This document shows positions 1-9,104 of a stretch of 64,000 nt of DNA, in pieces. A program made the translations under genes and the position numbers. The notes beneath the pieces are model-generated. The model ran no database searches and was not told the origin of the DNA. It saw only the letters and a program-made list of their open reading frames with translations. The stretch is from Clostridium celatum DSM 1785. GTDB lineage: Bacteria > Bacillota > Clostridia > Clostridiales > Clostridiaceae. Each line of letters opens with the position of its first letter. Position 1 is the stretch's first letter. The DNA lies in contig NZ_KB291716.1 of assembly GCF_000320405.1 (NCBI RefSeq), positions 16,153-80,152 of the forward strand. The letters run 5' to 3'.

Positions 1-36
1 AACTAGACAAATTTTAAGATTTGTCTAGTTTTTTTA
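1..36 (+). terminator. Intrinsic terminator of an upstream gene
   Basis: A perfect 12-bp inverted repeat (1-12 pairs with 19-30, loop of 6) is followed directly by a T run. It probably ends a gene lying to the left of the window. Confidence 0.85.
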
Positions 37-187
37 CAATTATAAGGAAATGTTTAATAATTAGACATTAAGATAAAGATGTCTAGAGAAAGTATTTATA
101 AAAAAAGCTAATATAAAAATATAAATTAAATAATTAAATGATATAAAGATAAGAGTAAAAATTAAGTATTAAAAGGGAGGGATTTTT

Positions 188-1957
188 ATGTATTACAGTA
201 ATGGAAATTATGAGGCATTTGCAAGGCCACAAAAACCAGCAGATGTAGATAGAAAATCAGCTTATTTGGTAGGGGCAGGGCTAGCATCATTAGCAGCAGC
301 GTGTTTTTTAGTTAGAGATGGTCAAATGAAAGGTGAACATATTCATATTCTAGAGGAAATGAATTTACCAGGTGGAGCTTGTGATGGAATTAAAGATAAA
401 GAAAAAGGATTTATAATACGTGGTGGACGTGAAATGGAAAACCATTTTGAATGTTTATGGGATTTATTTAAATCAATACCATCATTAGAAACAGAAGGTG
501 CTTCTGTATTAGATGAATATTATTGGCTAAACAAAAAGGATCCAAACTATTCTTTAATGAGAGCAACAGTTAATAGAGGAGAAGATGCGTATACTGATGG
601 TAAGTTTACCTTAAGTGATAAAGCTTCTATGGAAATTATACATTTGTTCTTAACAAAGGATGAAGATTTATATGATAAAAAGATTGAGGATGTATTTACA
701 GAAGAGTTTTTTGAATCGAACTTTTGGTTGTATTGGAGAACAATGTTTGCTTTTGAAGAATGGCATAGTGCACTAGAAATGAAACTTTATATACAAAGAT
801 TTATTCATCATATTGGTGGACTTCCTGATTTTTCAGCTTTAAAATTTACAAAGTATAATCAATATGAATCATTAATACTACCGATGATTAAATATTTAGA
901 ATCCAATGGAGTAAATTTTCAATATAATACTGTAGTGACAAATGTAATCTTTGAAATTGTTGGAGATAAGAAAGTAGCAAAACAAATTCAATGTATTCAT
1001 AATGGGAAAAGAGAAAATATAGATTTAGTCGAAGATGATCTAGTATTTGTTACAAATGGTAGTTGTACAGAAAATGCTACTTTAGGTGATCAGGACCATG
1101 CACCAGTTTTGAATACTGAAGAAGGCGCATGTTGGAAACTGTGGAGAAATATCGCAGCACAAGACACCTCATTTGGACATCCGGATAAATTCTGCACTAA
1201 TATAGAAGCCACTAACTGGGAATCGGCAACAATAACAACATTAGATTATAGAATACCACCATATATAAAAAATATATGCAAGCGTGACCCTTTTAGTGGA
1301 AATGTTGTTACAGGTGGTATTATAACTGTTAAAGACTCTTCTTGGTTAATGAGCTATACATTAAATCGTCAGCCACACTTTAAGATACAATCTGATAATG
1401 AACTTGTTGTATGGGTTTATGGATTATTTACAGATGTACCAGGTGATTTTATTAATAAACCAATGAAGGAATGTACTGGCTATGAGATTACCCAAGAATG
1501 GCTATATCACTTAGGTGTTCCAGTAGAAGAAATTCCAGATATGGCTAGGAATTCAGCACGTTGTGTACCTTGTATGATGCCATATATAACTGCATTCTTT
1601 ATGCCAAGAAGTGCAGGTGATAGACCAAAGGTTGTACCAGATGGATGTGTTAACTTTGCTTTTTTAGGACAGTTTGCAGATACTGTCCGTGATACTGTAT
1701 TTACTACAGAATATTCAGTAAGAACAGCTATGGAAGCAGTATATACATTGTTAGATGTAGATCGTGGAGTTCCAGAAGTATTTGGTTCTTGTTATGATAT
1801 TAGAGTGCTTTTAGATTCTACATCTAAGATGATGGATGGCAAGAAAATAACAGATATTAAATTACCATTTATGGCAACATTGGCAGAAAAGAAAATTAAA
1901 AAGGAAATTGCAGGAACTGTAATTGAAGATTTATTAAAAAGATATAACTTAATATAG
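188..1957 (+). CDS. ohyA: Oleate hydratase (FAD-dependent, MCRA family)
   Basis: Adds water to the cis-9 double bond of unsaturated fatty acids to give 10-hydroxy fatty acids, using FAD as a structural cofactor; it acts at the membrane on free fatty acids. The 589-residue length and the N-terminal motif ([11 protein letters not shown]) are typical of the family formerly called myosin-cross-reactive antigen. The dinucleotide-binding motif [10 protein letters not shown] lies at residues 29-38. The conserved [11 protein letters not shown] block follows, with Glu82 at the position of the catalytic acid described for family members. AGGGAGG sits 6 bases before the ATG. The gene stands alone between a terminator and a hairpin. 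Its usual role is detoxifying host or dietary unsaturated fatty acids. The convergent TetR gene downstream appears to control another gene. Confidence 0.96.
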   Translation: MYYSNGNYEAFARPQKPADVDRKSAYLVGAGLASLAAACFLVRDGQMKGEHIHILEEMNLPGGACDGIKDKEKGFIIRGGREMENHFECLWDLFKSIPSLETEGASVLDEYYWLNKKDPNYSLMRATVNRGEDAYTDGKFTLSDKASMEIIHLFLTKDEDLYDKKIEDVFTEEFFESNFWLYWRTMFAFEEWHSALEMKLYIQRFIHHIGGLPDFSALKFTKYNQYESLILPMIKYLESNGVNFQYNTVVTNVIFEIVGDKKVAKQIQCIHNGKRENIDLVEDDLVFVTNGSCTENATLGDQDHAPVLNTEEGACWKLWRNIAAQDTSFGHPDKFCTNIEATNWESATITTLDYRIPPYIKNICKRDPFSGNVVTGGIITVKDSSWLMSYTLNRQPHFKIQSDNELVVWVYGLFTDVPGDFINKPMKECTGYEITQEWLYHLGVPVEEIPDMARNSARCVPCMMPYITAFFMPRSAGDRPKVVPDGCVNFAFLGQFADTVRDTVFTTEYSVRTAMEAVYTLLDVDRGVPEVFGSCYDIRVLLDSTSKMMDGKKITDIKLPFMATLAEKKIKKEIAGTVIEDLLKRYNLI

Positions 1958-1985
1958 AATTTTTAAAGTTAAGTATAAAAAATTC

Positions 1986-2035
1986 CTCCCATTATAGAGC
2001 AGGTTTATTATTTTAACTGTCTACTATAATGGGAG
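1986..2035. terminator. Long hairpin between convergent ohyA and tetR
   Basis: 12-bp perfect arms (1986-1997 and 2024-2035), with a partly paired interior, lie between two convergent genes. There is no clear T run on either side, so it is a likely but atypical bidirectional terminator. Confidence 0.55.
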
Positions 2036-2076
2036 CATATCATTATGTCCACTTTTTAGTTTTTAGAAACTTAAAG

Positions 2077-2568
2077 TTACCCATTTAACTTGCCTAATTG
2101 TGACATTTCGGTTGGAGATTCATTCATTCCTCTTGCTACCCATTCATTAATCCAACCAAACAAACCATAGGCAAACCATGCACTTGTATAAGCTTGTAAT
2201 GAATCTTGTTCTGGTTTAGGACCACAAACAGATTTAATATTATCTAAAACTAAATGAAATAAATTAGAATAATACAGTAGTTTATAAAATTCACTATATT
2301 TTTTATAATGACTAAATAAACTTTCCACTAAGTTTGGATCTTTACTTTGTTCAAATTCACTTCCCCATTCTTGAATTAGTTGAATTAAATATTGTTTTAA
2401 TACATCTTCTTTGTTAGTAAAGTTTCTATAAAAAGATGCTCTTCCAACCATAGCTTCTTTTACTATATCTGTTATTTTTATTTCTTCAAAAGAGTTAGTC
2501 TGCATTAATTTTATAAGTGCCTTGGTAATCTGTTTTTTAACATATGAATTACTTTTCTCTGTTTTCAT
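2077..2568 (-). CDS. TetR/AcrR-family transcriptional regulator
   Basis: 163-residue repressor-type protein. The N-terminal helix-turn-helix is clear (ITKALIKLMQ, then IKITDIVKEAMVGRASFYRNF and NKEDVLKQYL). The C-terminal ligand domain is short and unassigned. The ATG at 2568 is preferred over an in-frame TTG at 2577, because the only Shine-Dalgarno-like GAGG lies just 2 bases before the TTG. The gene diverges from the hydrolase at 2693. The space between them carries repeated TGATACA/TGTNTCA half-sites, one overlapping the start of this gene, so autoregulation and control of the hydrolase are the natural inference. The inducer is unknown. Confidence 0.88.
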   Translation of the reverse strand: MKTEKSNSYVKKQITKALIKLMQTNSFEEIKITDIVKEAMVGRASFYRNFTNKEDVLKQYLIQLIQEWGSEFEQSKDPNLVESLFSHYKKYSEFYKLLYYSNLFHLVLDNIKSVCGPKPEQDSLQAYTSAWFAYGLFGWINEWVARGMNESPTEMSQLGKLNG

Positions 2569-2569
2569 T

Positions 2570-2669
2570 TGATACAAAACCTCGCTAGTTGTCTCATTTT
2601 CTTATTAAATATTGTCTTCTAGAATGCTATATGATACACTTGTCTCAAAATAATGATACATATGTATCA
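2570..2669. promoter_or_regulatory. TetR operator array between tetR and hydrolase
   Basis: Two sites share the architecture TGATACA-N2-TGTNTCA: an imperfect one at 2632-2647 and a perfect 18-bp palindrome at 2653-2670. A third, widely spaced pair (TGATACA at 2570-2576, TGTCTCA at 2590-2596) overlaps the tetR start. Position and symmetry fit operators of the adjacent TetR protein. Confidence 0.75.
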
Positions 2670-2692
2670 TAGGATAGTCAAGGGGGATATAA

Positions 2693-3649
2693 ATGATAAA
2701 GAAGATAGTAAAAATTACATTAATAGTATTAATAATTATATTTTTATTAATAATTACTTTTTTAATAATATTAAAAAATCTAGAGGTAAAAGCAGTTAAA
2801 AGTGATTATTTTAATTATGTTGACGCATGTGGAACATTAGAAAAAAAATATACTAATTATGGGGAGTTTGAGGTTGACTCTATTGAATTTAAAAGTAGAG
2901 AAGAATTATTTACTCAATATAAGATATGGTATCCATCTCAATTAAGTAAAAATTATAATAAAAAATATCCTATTGTAATATTTGTAAATGGAACAGGGGT
3001 ACCGTATTCGAAATATGAAGCAACATTTGAACATTTAGCTTCATGGGGATTTGTTGTTGTAGGAAATGATGATGCGAGCTCTGCAACAGGTGAATCTTCT
3101 TCAATTACATTAGACTATATATTATCATTAAATAACAATAAAGAGAGTATTTTTTATAATAAATTAGATACAGAAAATGTAGGAATATCAGGACATTCTC
3201 AAGGTGGGGTAGGTGCAATAAACGCTGTAACTGATTTTGATAATAGTGATGTTTTTAAATCTATTTATACTGCAAGTACCACATCTATTGAATTAGCTAA
3301 CGCTCTTAAGTGGACATATGATGTAACAAAAATAGAAATACCTTATTTTATGGTTGCAGGCACGGGTAAAGTTGATTCAGAAACAATAGCTCCACTTGAG
3401 TCTATAATTAATAACTATATGTATTTAAATAATGATATTAAGGCGATTATGGCTAGAAGAAAAAATGTGGACCATGGGGACATGCTACTTTATGCTGATG
3501 GATATATGACAGCTTGGTTTAGATATACATTAATGAATGATAATGAAGCAAGTGAAGTATTCAGTGGTGATTCACCTGAAATATTATCTAATAAAAATAA
3601 TTGGCAAGATATAAGGAGAAAAAACCTAGATTTAAGTATCCAATTGTAG
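2693..3649 (+). CDS. Membrane-anchored alpha/beta hydrolase
   Basis: 318 residues. Residues 1-27 form one strongly hydrophobic segment, a signal anchor that places the catalytic part outside the cell. The body is an alpha/beta-hydrolase resembling the chlorophyllase/dienelactone-hydrolase group: the nucleophile elbow is GHSQGG near residue 167, an oxyanion-type VNGTG block precedes it, and the DHGDM segment near residue 261 holds the likely catalytic His. The substrate cannot be told from sequence. AGGGGGATATAA precedes the ATG. The gene lies immediately downstream of the TetR operator palindrome, so it is probably the repressed target. Its last codons are part of a 20-bp tandem duplication. 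Confidence 0.82.
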   Translation: MIKKIVKITLIVLIIIFLLIITFLIILKNLEVKAVKSDYFNYVDACGTLEKKYTNYGEFEVDSIEFKSREELFTQYKIWYPSQLSKNYNKKYPIVIFVNGTGVPYSKYEATFEHLASWGFVVVGNDDASSATGESSSITLDYILSLNNNKESIFYNKLDTENVGISGHSQGGVGAINAVTDFDNSDVFKSIYTASTTSIELANALKWTYDVTKIEIPYFMVAGTGKVDSETIAPLESIINNYMYLNNDIKAIMARRKNVDHGDMLLYADGYMTAWFRYTLMNDNEASEVFSGDSPEILSNKNNWQDIRRKNLDLSIQL

Positions 3650-3667
3650 ATTTAAGTATTCAATTAC
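3628..3667 (+). repeat. 20-bp tandem duplication across the hydrolase stop codon
   Basis: AGATTTAAGTATCCAATTGT (3628-3647) is followed directly by a copy with three differences. The first copy encodes the last residues and stop; the second is untranslated. Confidence 0.8.
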
Positions 3668-3703
3668 AGAAGATTTAATTATGTAAGTAAATATGAGGTA
3701 AAT

Positions 3704-3780
3704 AAAAAAGAACTATATTATTCTAAATTATACTATTTATGAAAGATAGTTTAACTATTTTATAAGATATAGTTCTTTTT
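3704..3780. terminator. Bidirectional terminator
   Basis: Arms at 3704-3718 and 3767-3780 (AAAGAACTATAT against its complement) give A/T runs on both outer sides. It lies between the convergent hydrolase and RelA/SpoT-domain genes. Confidence 0.8.
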
Positions 3781-3793
3781 TGTTTCATATAAA

Positions 3794-5174
3794 TTATTCT
3801 AAGGATTCTATTATTTCAGTATTTAAATGTGACAATATAGCTTCTGAATTATTAAACCATTGTTCAAGGGTGTTTATGTTATCATAAATATATTTATAAA
3901 TATATTCAACAGCAGCATTAACCTCTTCAATAACATAATCATAAACTATATTTATTTTATCAATAGATACTAAAGTTTTAGCAATTTGTTCTTTAACTGC
4001 ATCTTCAATTATTAAAAAGTCATTATCAAACCTAGAAATTAAAATATCTTTTTGCTTATTAATATATTTACTTTCTGTATAGCTAACTTTAAGATAAGAT
4101 AAAAACTTTTCAAAGTCTCCAGCATTATCTAAAGGCTCTAAGGAGAATAAAATTCTAAAGAATAAATTCCAATTAAACTCACTATTCATTACTTGTTCAA
4201 AATATTCACCAAGTATTTTTTTAAATGGGTGATCATAAACTACACTTCTTTCAAATATTAAATGAGAATTAAAATCTAATTGTTCATCTGAAATTAAGTT
4301 TAATCTATTTAAAGCATTTATTAGTATATCAGTATAATCAGCTTCGTTAGATATATTGTTTTTAAAGAATACATATTCAACTATAGTTTCACAAGAATCC
4401 TTAAAATTAATAGTCATATCAATAGATTCTTTCATTTTTGATGAGAACATATCGTATATAAGTTTTGATACTATTTCTTGAAGATTTCTTTTATTTGAAA
4501 CATTAGTTTTAACTTTTTTTGATTCAACATGTCTTAAAACCGTTAATAACTGATTGTCTATCATAGTTAAATTATTTTTTATAGAATTCATAATATCTTT
4601 TAAAAATTGATCTTCAATAACATAATTAGAATTTTTATATATTATTTGATGCTCAATTTCGCTCCAAAACATATTTGTAAGAGATTTAATTTGTAATTCA
4701 AATGGAATTAATAAATTCTCATAAAGAAGTTTTCCATCAATCCTATAAATTGTGAAGCCATTCTTTTGCTTTTGTGGTTGTTTACCAGAAAGTTTAAGAA
4801 AAATATTATTATAATTATCACTACAGTAAAAATCATCATCAAGTTTTTTATTGAAATATTTTTTTAAGAAACGATAAATCTTCTTTTCGTCATCACCAAA
4901 TCTGCATTCAATTCTTATTCCAATAAGATCACTTAATTTAAATATAAGGTCATTGGCATTAGGGTAGCGTTTATAATAATGATTTCTAAGTATTTTTTCG
5001 TAAGCTTTCTGTAGATTTAACTCTACAGCTAATATTAGAAAAATCACAATAACTTTCATCTAAAATATTAAAAAAGATTTTTTCTAAATCAATAGAAGCT
5101 TTAATTAGAACTTCTTGATTATTTGTTAATTCATTTAACGCTATTTCTAAATAGTCAAATTCTTTAATATTCAA
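3794..5174 (-). pseudogene. RelA/SpoT-domain protein, frameshifted
   Basis: Two overlapping minus-strand frames make one protein of about 460 residues. The first part (TTG start at 5174, GAGGTG upstream) ends in CRVKSTESL. The second resumes at KILRNHYYKRYPNANDL and continues LSDLIGIRIECRF, which together are the nucleotide-binding core of RelA/SpoT-type (p)ppGpp synthetase domains. The frame breaks near 4998-5002; restoring it needs a net +2 or -1 base change. The long C-terminal part (about 300 residues) is not recognised and is rich in acidic and helical segments. If intact it would be an alarmone-synthetase-like protein of unknown trigger. The break may be a real lesion or a sequence error; nearby essential genes show similar breaks. 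Confidence 0.7.
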
Positions 5175-5289
5175 AATTACACCTCTATCTAAATATTATA
5201 AAATTACAAAGCTATATATCTAATTATAAATACAGGAAGTTTATAAATGTTTTAATGTAATTTATAGATGAGCTAATAAAGTTAAGTGT

Positions 5290-6393
5290 TTATAAATTTC
5301 TTCTAGGAATTTTAAAATTAATTTCTTTTTCAATTTCAGAAAGTACTCTAGAATCCTTAGGGTCTACAAAAAGACAAGTATAACCATCTTCACCAGCTCT
5401 TCCAGTTCTACCTATACGATGAATATAAGTTTCAACATTTTCTGGAATATCATAGTTATAAATATGAGTAACTCCACTAATATCTAAGCCGCGAGATGCC
5501 ACATCGGTTGCAATTAAATATTGAATGTCAGCATTTCTAAAAGATTTCATTATTCGTTCTCTTTTAGATTGTTGAATATCGCTATGAATTACTTTACAGT
5601 TATATCCGCGTCTATGCATTACAGTTTCAAGTTCGTCAGCTCTTCTTTTTGTTCTACAGAATACAATTGCCATAAATGGATTATCTATATCTAAGACTTT
5701 ACATAAGGCGTCTCTTTTTTCTCTATCAATAGTTTCTACAACATCTTGTTTAATATTACTTAAAGTTATTTCTTCTTTCTTAACAGTTACAACTATAGGC
5801 TCTTTCATATATCTATAAGCAAGTTTTTTTACAGATGAATCCATAGTTGCAGAGAAGCATAAGATTTGCTTTTTCTTTGGAGTTTCTTTCATTATAGCTT
5901 CAATTTCATTTCTAAAACCCATTAAAAGCATTTGATCAGCTTCATCTAATACTAATGTTTTTAATGAACTTAAATTTACAGTTTTTCTTTTAAGGTGGTC
6001 TAAAAGTCTTCCAGGAGTTGCAATTATAAGTCTAATATTTCCTTGAAGTTTTTTCATTTGTGAGCCAATATCTTTTCCGCCATACATAGATAATACACCA
6101 ACATTTTTAGCAGTACTTAATTTATTAGCTTCTTCAGTGATTTGAATAGCAAGTTCTCTTGTTGGAGAAATTATTAAGGCTTGTATGCCTTTAGAGCCTA
6201 ATGAGATATTCTCAAATATAGGTAGTAAGAATGCTAAAGTTTTTCCAGTACCTGTTTGAGCTTCTGCTATAACATCTTTATTACTTAAAATATGTGAAAT
6301 ACTATCTTGTTGAATAGGCGTTGGGGTTTTAATTCCAGATTTTTTTAGTATATTGTCTATATCATTACTAATTCCTAAGTTTTTAAAATTCAT
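5290..6393 (-). CDS. DEAD-box ATP-dependent RNA helicase
   Basis: ATP-driven RNA unwinding enzyme, cytoplasmic, of the kind involved in ribosome assembly, mRNA decay and cold adaptation. All core motifs are present in order: Q motif (TPTPIQQDS), motif I AQTGTGKT, Ia PTRELA, Ib TPGRLLDH, motif II DEAD, motif III SAT, then FCRTKRRAD, ATDVASRGLDI and motif VI HRIGRTGRAG. At 367 residues it stops just after the second RecA-like domain and lacks the C-terminal RNA-binding extension of DbpA/CshA types, so it is a minimal helicase. It is apparently a single-gene unit. Confidence 0.95.
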   Translation of the reverse strand: MNFKNLGISNDIDNILKKSGIKTPTPIQQDSISHILSNKDVIAEAQTGTGKTLAFLLPIFENISLGSKGIQALIISPTRELAIQITEEANKLSTAKNVGVLSMYGGKDIGSQMKKLQGNIRLIIATPGRLLDHLKRKTVNLSSLKTLVLDEADQMLLMGFRNEIEAIMKETPKKKQILCFSATMDSSVKKLAYRYMKEPIVVTVKKEEITLSNIKQDVVETIDREKRDALCKVLDIDNPFMAIVFCRTKRRADELETVMHRRGYNCKVIHSDIQQSKRERIMKSFRNADIQYLIATDVASRGLDISGVTHIYNYDIPENVETYIHRIGRTGRAGEDGYTCLFVDPKDSRVLSEIEKEINFKIPRRNL

Positions 6394-6800
6394 ATATTAT
6401 ACCTTCCATTTGTCTTAAGTTTCATATAATTATAACATACTAATTTAATTACAACTGTAAAAATTAAAATTTATTTCTTATAATTAAAACTACAAGTCTC
6501 CAGTTAGTAAGCTAAACTTAAAGCTATGAAAGAATATCAGTAGGTATTTCTTTTGCAAAATATTTAATACTTTATTAAATTCAATAGAAAACTAATGTCG
6601 GTATAGGCATATAAATAAAAAAAGAATTAATATATGTAATTAGTAATAGGATATTATTAATTAAAAGAATATAGTTAAAATGGATGAAATAAATTTAATT
6701 TATCTGATAATTGTAAAAAGCAATTTTTACAATATAATTATTTTATAACAAAAAATGGTATAATAAATATGGTTTAAATAAATAATTTGGAGGTATAGTT
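6394..6800. promoter_or_regulatory. Divergent intergenic region with a 9-bp hairpin
   Basis: About 400 bases without a supportable gene. Near the right end a perfect inverted repeat (TTGTAAAAA, loop GCAA, TTTTTACAA; 6711-6732) is followed by TATAAT-like elements at 6733-6738 and 6759-6764. TTGTAA plus TATAAT at 6733, with a 16-base spacer, could be the promoter of the CsoR-type gene, placing the repeat between -35 and -10. Nothing else was recognised. Confidence 0.4.
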
Positions 6801-7160
6801 TTGGATAAAGATGCAGTTAAAGAACACATTCATATAGGCGAAGATGGGCATATATACACACATACCCATGATGATAATGGAAAGCATACACATAAACATA
6901 TACATGAAAATACTAAGGCAGTAGTTAATAGATTATCACGTGCAATAGGGCATTTAGAATCTGTAAAGAGAATGGTGCAAGATGATAGAGATTGTAGTGA
7001 AGTATTAATTCAATTAGCTGCAGTAATAGCAGCCTTAAATAACACAGGAAAAGTTATTTTACAAGAGCATATTGAAAATTGTATAGTAGTTGCAGTAGAA
7101 TCAGGTGATAAAAAAGCTATAGAAGATTTAAATAAAGCAATAGGACAATTTATTAAATGA
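6801..7160 (+). CDS. CsoR/RcnR-family metal-sensing repressor, His-rich N-terminus
   Basis: 119-residue all-helical DNA-binding repressor that releases DNA on metal binding. The family core (RLSRAIGHLESVKRMVQDDR) starts near residue 44. The metal ligands expected for the family are Cys65, His90 and Cys94 (the C-H-C set of CsoR-like sensors). Unusually, residues 9-35 carry nine histidines (His9, 11, 17, 21, 23, 29, 31, 33, 35), which suggests nickel, cobalt or zinc rather than copper alone. It starts with TTG, 7 bases after TTTGGAGG. No copper ATPase or chaperone is adjacent. The nearest metal-type transporter is the ABC importer at 9.1 kb, which has a CsoR-like operator. Confidence 0.9.
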   Translation: MDKDAVKEHIHIGEDGHIYTHTHDDNGKHTHKHIHENTKAVVNRLSRAIGHLESVKRMVQDDRDCSEVLIQLAAVIAALNNTGKVILQEHIENCIVVAVESGDKKAIEDLNKAIGQFIK

Positions 7161-7180
7161 CATAATATTGGAATTTTATT

Positions 7181-7224
7181 GAAAAGAGGCTGTTTTGAAA
7201 ATTATTTACAAATGGCCTCTTTTC
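7181..7224. terminator. Bidirectional terminator
   Basis: Perfect 10-bp arms GAAAAGAGGC (7181-7190) and its complement (7215-7224) lie between the convergent CsoR-type gene and the antiporter gene. Confidence 0.75.
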
Positions 7225-7264
7225 TAATGTTTTATAAAGTTCATTATATTTGTTTTCACATAAA

Positions 7265-8908
7265 CTAAGCCGTTACAAGACTTTCTACTTCTGTTATATC
7301 ATTAGCTGTCACAACTAATGTATCATAGGGTAGTATTACTGTATTTCCATTTGGGATTATTATCTTATCTTTACGTTTTATCATAACTATAAGAATATTA
7401 CTTGCTATATTTGAATCCTTTATGGCTTTGTTAGCAATAATACTATTATCTTTAACTGAAATCTCCATTAAATTTGTACTTTTATCTTCTTTATAAAAAT
7501 TAAAATTATTTAGATTATTACCTGATAAAACAAGTATATCACCAGGTAATATTACTGTAGCACCATTTGGTACAAATACATCCCCTTTACGTTTTATCAT
7601 AACAACAAGAATATCTTCGGGAATATTAGCATCCATTAAAGTTTTATTAGCAATACTATTATTTTCACTAATATTAAATTCAATTAATTGTGTACTTTTA
7701 TATTCTTTATAATCATTAAATGTTTTTAAGACTGATTCAGAGTTATCTATCAAATCAAGTTTTTTTGCAACTAGAGGTATAAGGGTTCCTTGTACGGAAA
7801 CTGAAAATAATGCTATAAAGAATATTATATGAAAAATATCATTATTTATTGGAACACCATATGTTATAGCAAATATTGCAAAAACTATTGAGGCTGCCCC
7901 TCTAATACCTACCCATGATATGAAAAGTTTTTGCTTAAAAGGAACTTTAAATAGGCTTAATATACTAAATGTTGCAACTGGTCTTGCAATTAAAATCATA
8001 AATATTGAAATTGATACTCCTTTAAGCATAACTGATGGAATTTTAGATGGAAATGCTAATAATCCAAGTAAGAAGAATAACAATATTTGCATTAGCCAAG
8101 ATACACCGTCGAAAAATTGGAATATGCTTTTTTTGTGAGGAATTTTACTATTTCCTATGATAATACCTGTTATATAAACACTTAAATATCCATTTCCACC
8201 AAAATATTCACTTAATGAATAAGATAATACTGCTATAGCAGTTATGAATATAGGATAAAACCCTTCTATTTCAAATTTGGTATGTCTTAGTAAAAAAATT
8301 GAGGATTTTGACAATATAATTGATGCCAGTATTCCTACAATAATTTGACTTAATAATATTGGAATTATATAGCCATATCCACCATTAGACATTAATCCTA
8401 ATATAATTATTGTAAGCATGTACGCAAATGGGTCATTACTACCACTTTCTATTTCTAAGGTAGAAGCAAGTGAGCCTTTTAGATTTAGCTTTTGTGAACG
8501 TAATATAGCAAAAACAGATGCTGCATCTGTAGATGCAACTATTGAACCTATAAGTAATCCTTCTAATAATGTTGTTTTAAATGCTAAGAAGCAAAACAAA
8601 CCTGTTAATCCAGCAGTTAAAACAACTCCTAATGAAGACATAGCTATAGATTGTAATGCGACAGGTTTGGCCATATTCCAATTAGTACCAAAGCCTCCAT
8701 AAAACATTATAAATATTAATGCTATAGAACATATATCACTAGCTAGTTCATAATTATCAAAGTATATGCCAACAATGCCATCTGACCCAAAAAGCATTCC
8801 GAGAACTATAAAGATTAAAAGAATTGGTACACCGAACTTATATAATATCTTTGTAGAAGTTATACATATTAATAATATTAGTGAACAAATAATCATCAAG
8901 TTTAACAT
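7265..8908 (-). CDS. Cation/proton antiporter, NhaP2/CPA type with two TrkA_C domains
   Basis: 547-residue membrane antiporter that exchanges K+ (or Na+) for protons. About 12 hydrophobic segments cover residues 1-385. Two copies of a TrkA_C-like regulatory domain follow; each contains SIANK...IVMIKRK...PNG-T-ILP-D-LVV. Such domains bind small ligands such as cyclic di-AMP in some relatives. The start at 8908 is chosen because AAAGGAGG ends 7 bases upstream; a longer in-frame start to 8938 would include this binding site. The gene is monocistronic and diverges from the ABC importer operon. Confidence 0.88.
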   Translation of the reverse strand: MLNLMIICSLILLICITSTKILYKFGVPILLIFIVLGMLFGSDGIVGIYFDNYELASDICSIALIFIMFYGGFGTNWNMAKPVALQSIAMSSLGVVLTAGLTGLFCFLAFKTTLLEGLLIGSIVASTDAASVFAILRSQKLNLKGSLASTLEIESGSNDPFAYMLTIIILGLMSNGGYGYIIPILLSQIIVGILASIILSKSSIFLLRHTKFEIEGFYPIFITAIAVLSYSLSEYFGGNGYLSVYITGIIIGNSKIPHKKSIFQFFDGVSWLMQILLFFLLGLLAFPSKIPSVMLKGVSISIFMILIARPVATFSILSLFKVPFKQKLFISWVGIRGAASIVFAIFAITYGVPINNDIFHIIFFIALFSVSVQGTLIPLVAKKLDLIDNSESVLKTFNDYKEYKSTQLIEFNISENNSIANKTLMDANIPEDILVVMIKRKGDVFVPNGATVILPGDILVLSGNNLNNFNFYKEDKSTNLMEISVKDNSIIANKAIKDSNIASNILIVMIKRKDKIIIPNGNTVILPYDTLVVTANDITEVESLVTA

Positions 8909-8981
8909 AGTTTTTCCTCCTTTGTAAAAAATAAACAACTATTACATTTTTAAGTATATATTACTATATTTTTTTCTTTAT

Positions 8982-9041
8982 TTCAATTATACAAAATATC
9001 ATCAATATTATAAAAAAATACCCCCTACCGGGCTTGTGGTA
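8982..9041 (+). promoter_or_regulatory. Promoter with CsoR-like operator upstream of ABC importer
   Basis: A possible promoter is TTCAAT (8982) - 18 bases - TATTAT (9006-9011). Right after it comes a C/G-rich element beginning ATACCCCCTACCGGG (9018-9032) and ending TGGTA (9037-9041), conspicuous in this AT-rich DNA. It closely resembles CsoR/RcnR-family operators (TACCC...GGGTA) and would overlap the transcription start, a repressing position. Confidence 0.55.
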
Positions 9042-9104
9042 AAAAATGTTAAATGATAAGATTTTATTAATAGCTCACTTAAAAATATTATTAGGGGGAA
9101 GAAA

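Noticed and set aside
8418-8702. Plus-strand ORF inside the antiporter gene
   Set aside because: Antisense shadow of membrane-protein codons; no ribosome site and no recognisable domain.
9018-9041. NiCo (cobalt/nickel) riboswitch before the importer
   Set aside because: The element is too short and lacks the multi-stem architecture and conserved G-rich internal loops of that riboswitch; a protein operator fits better.
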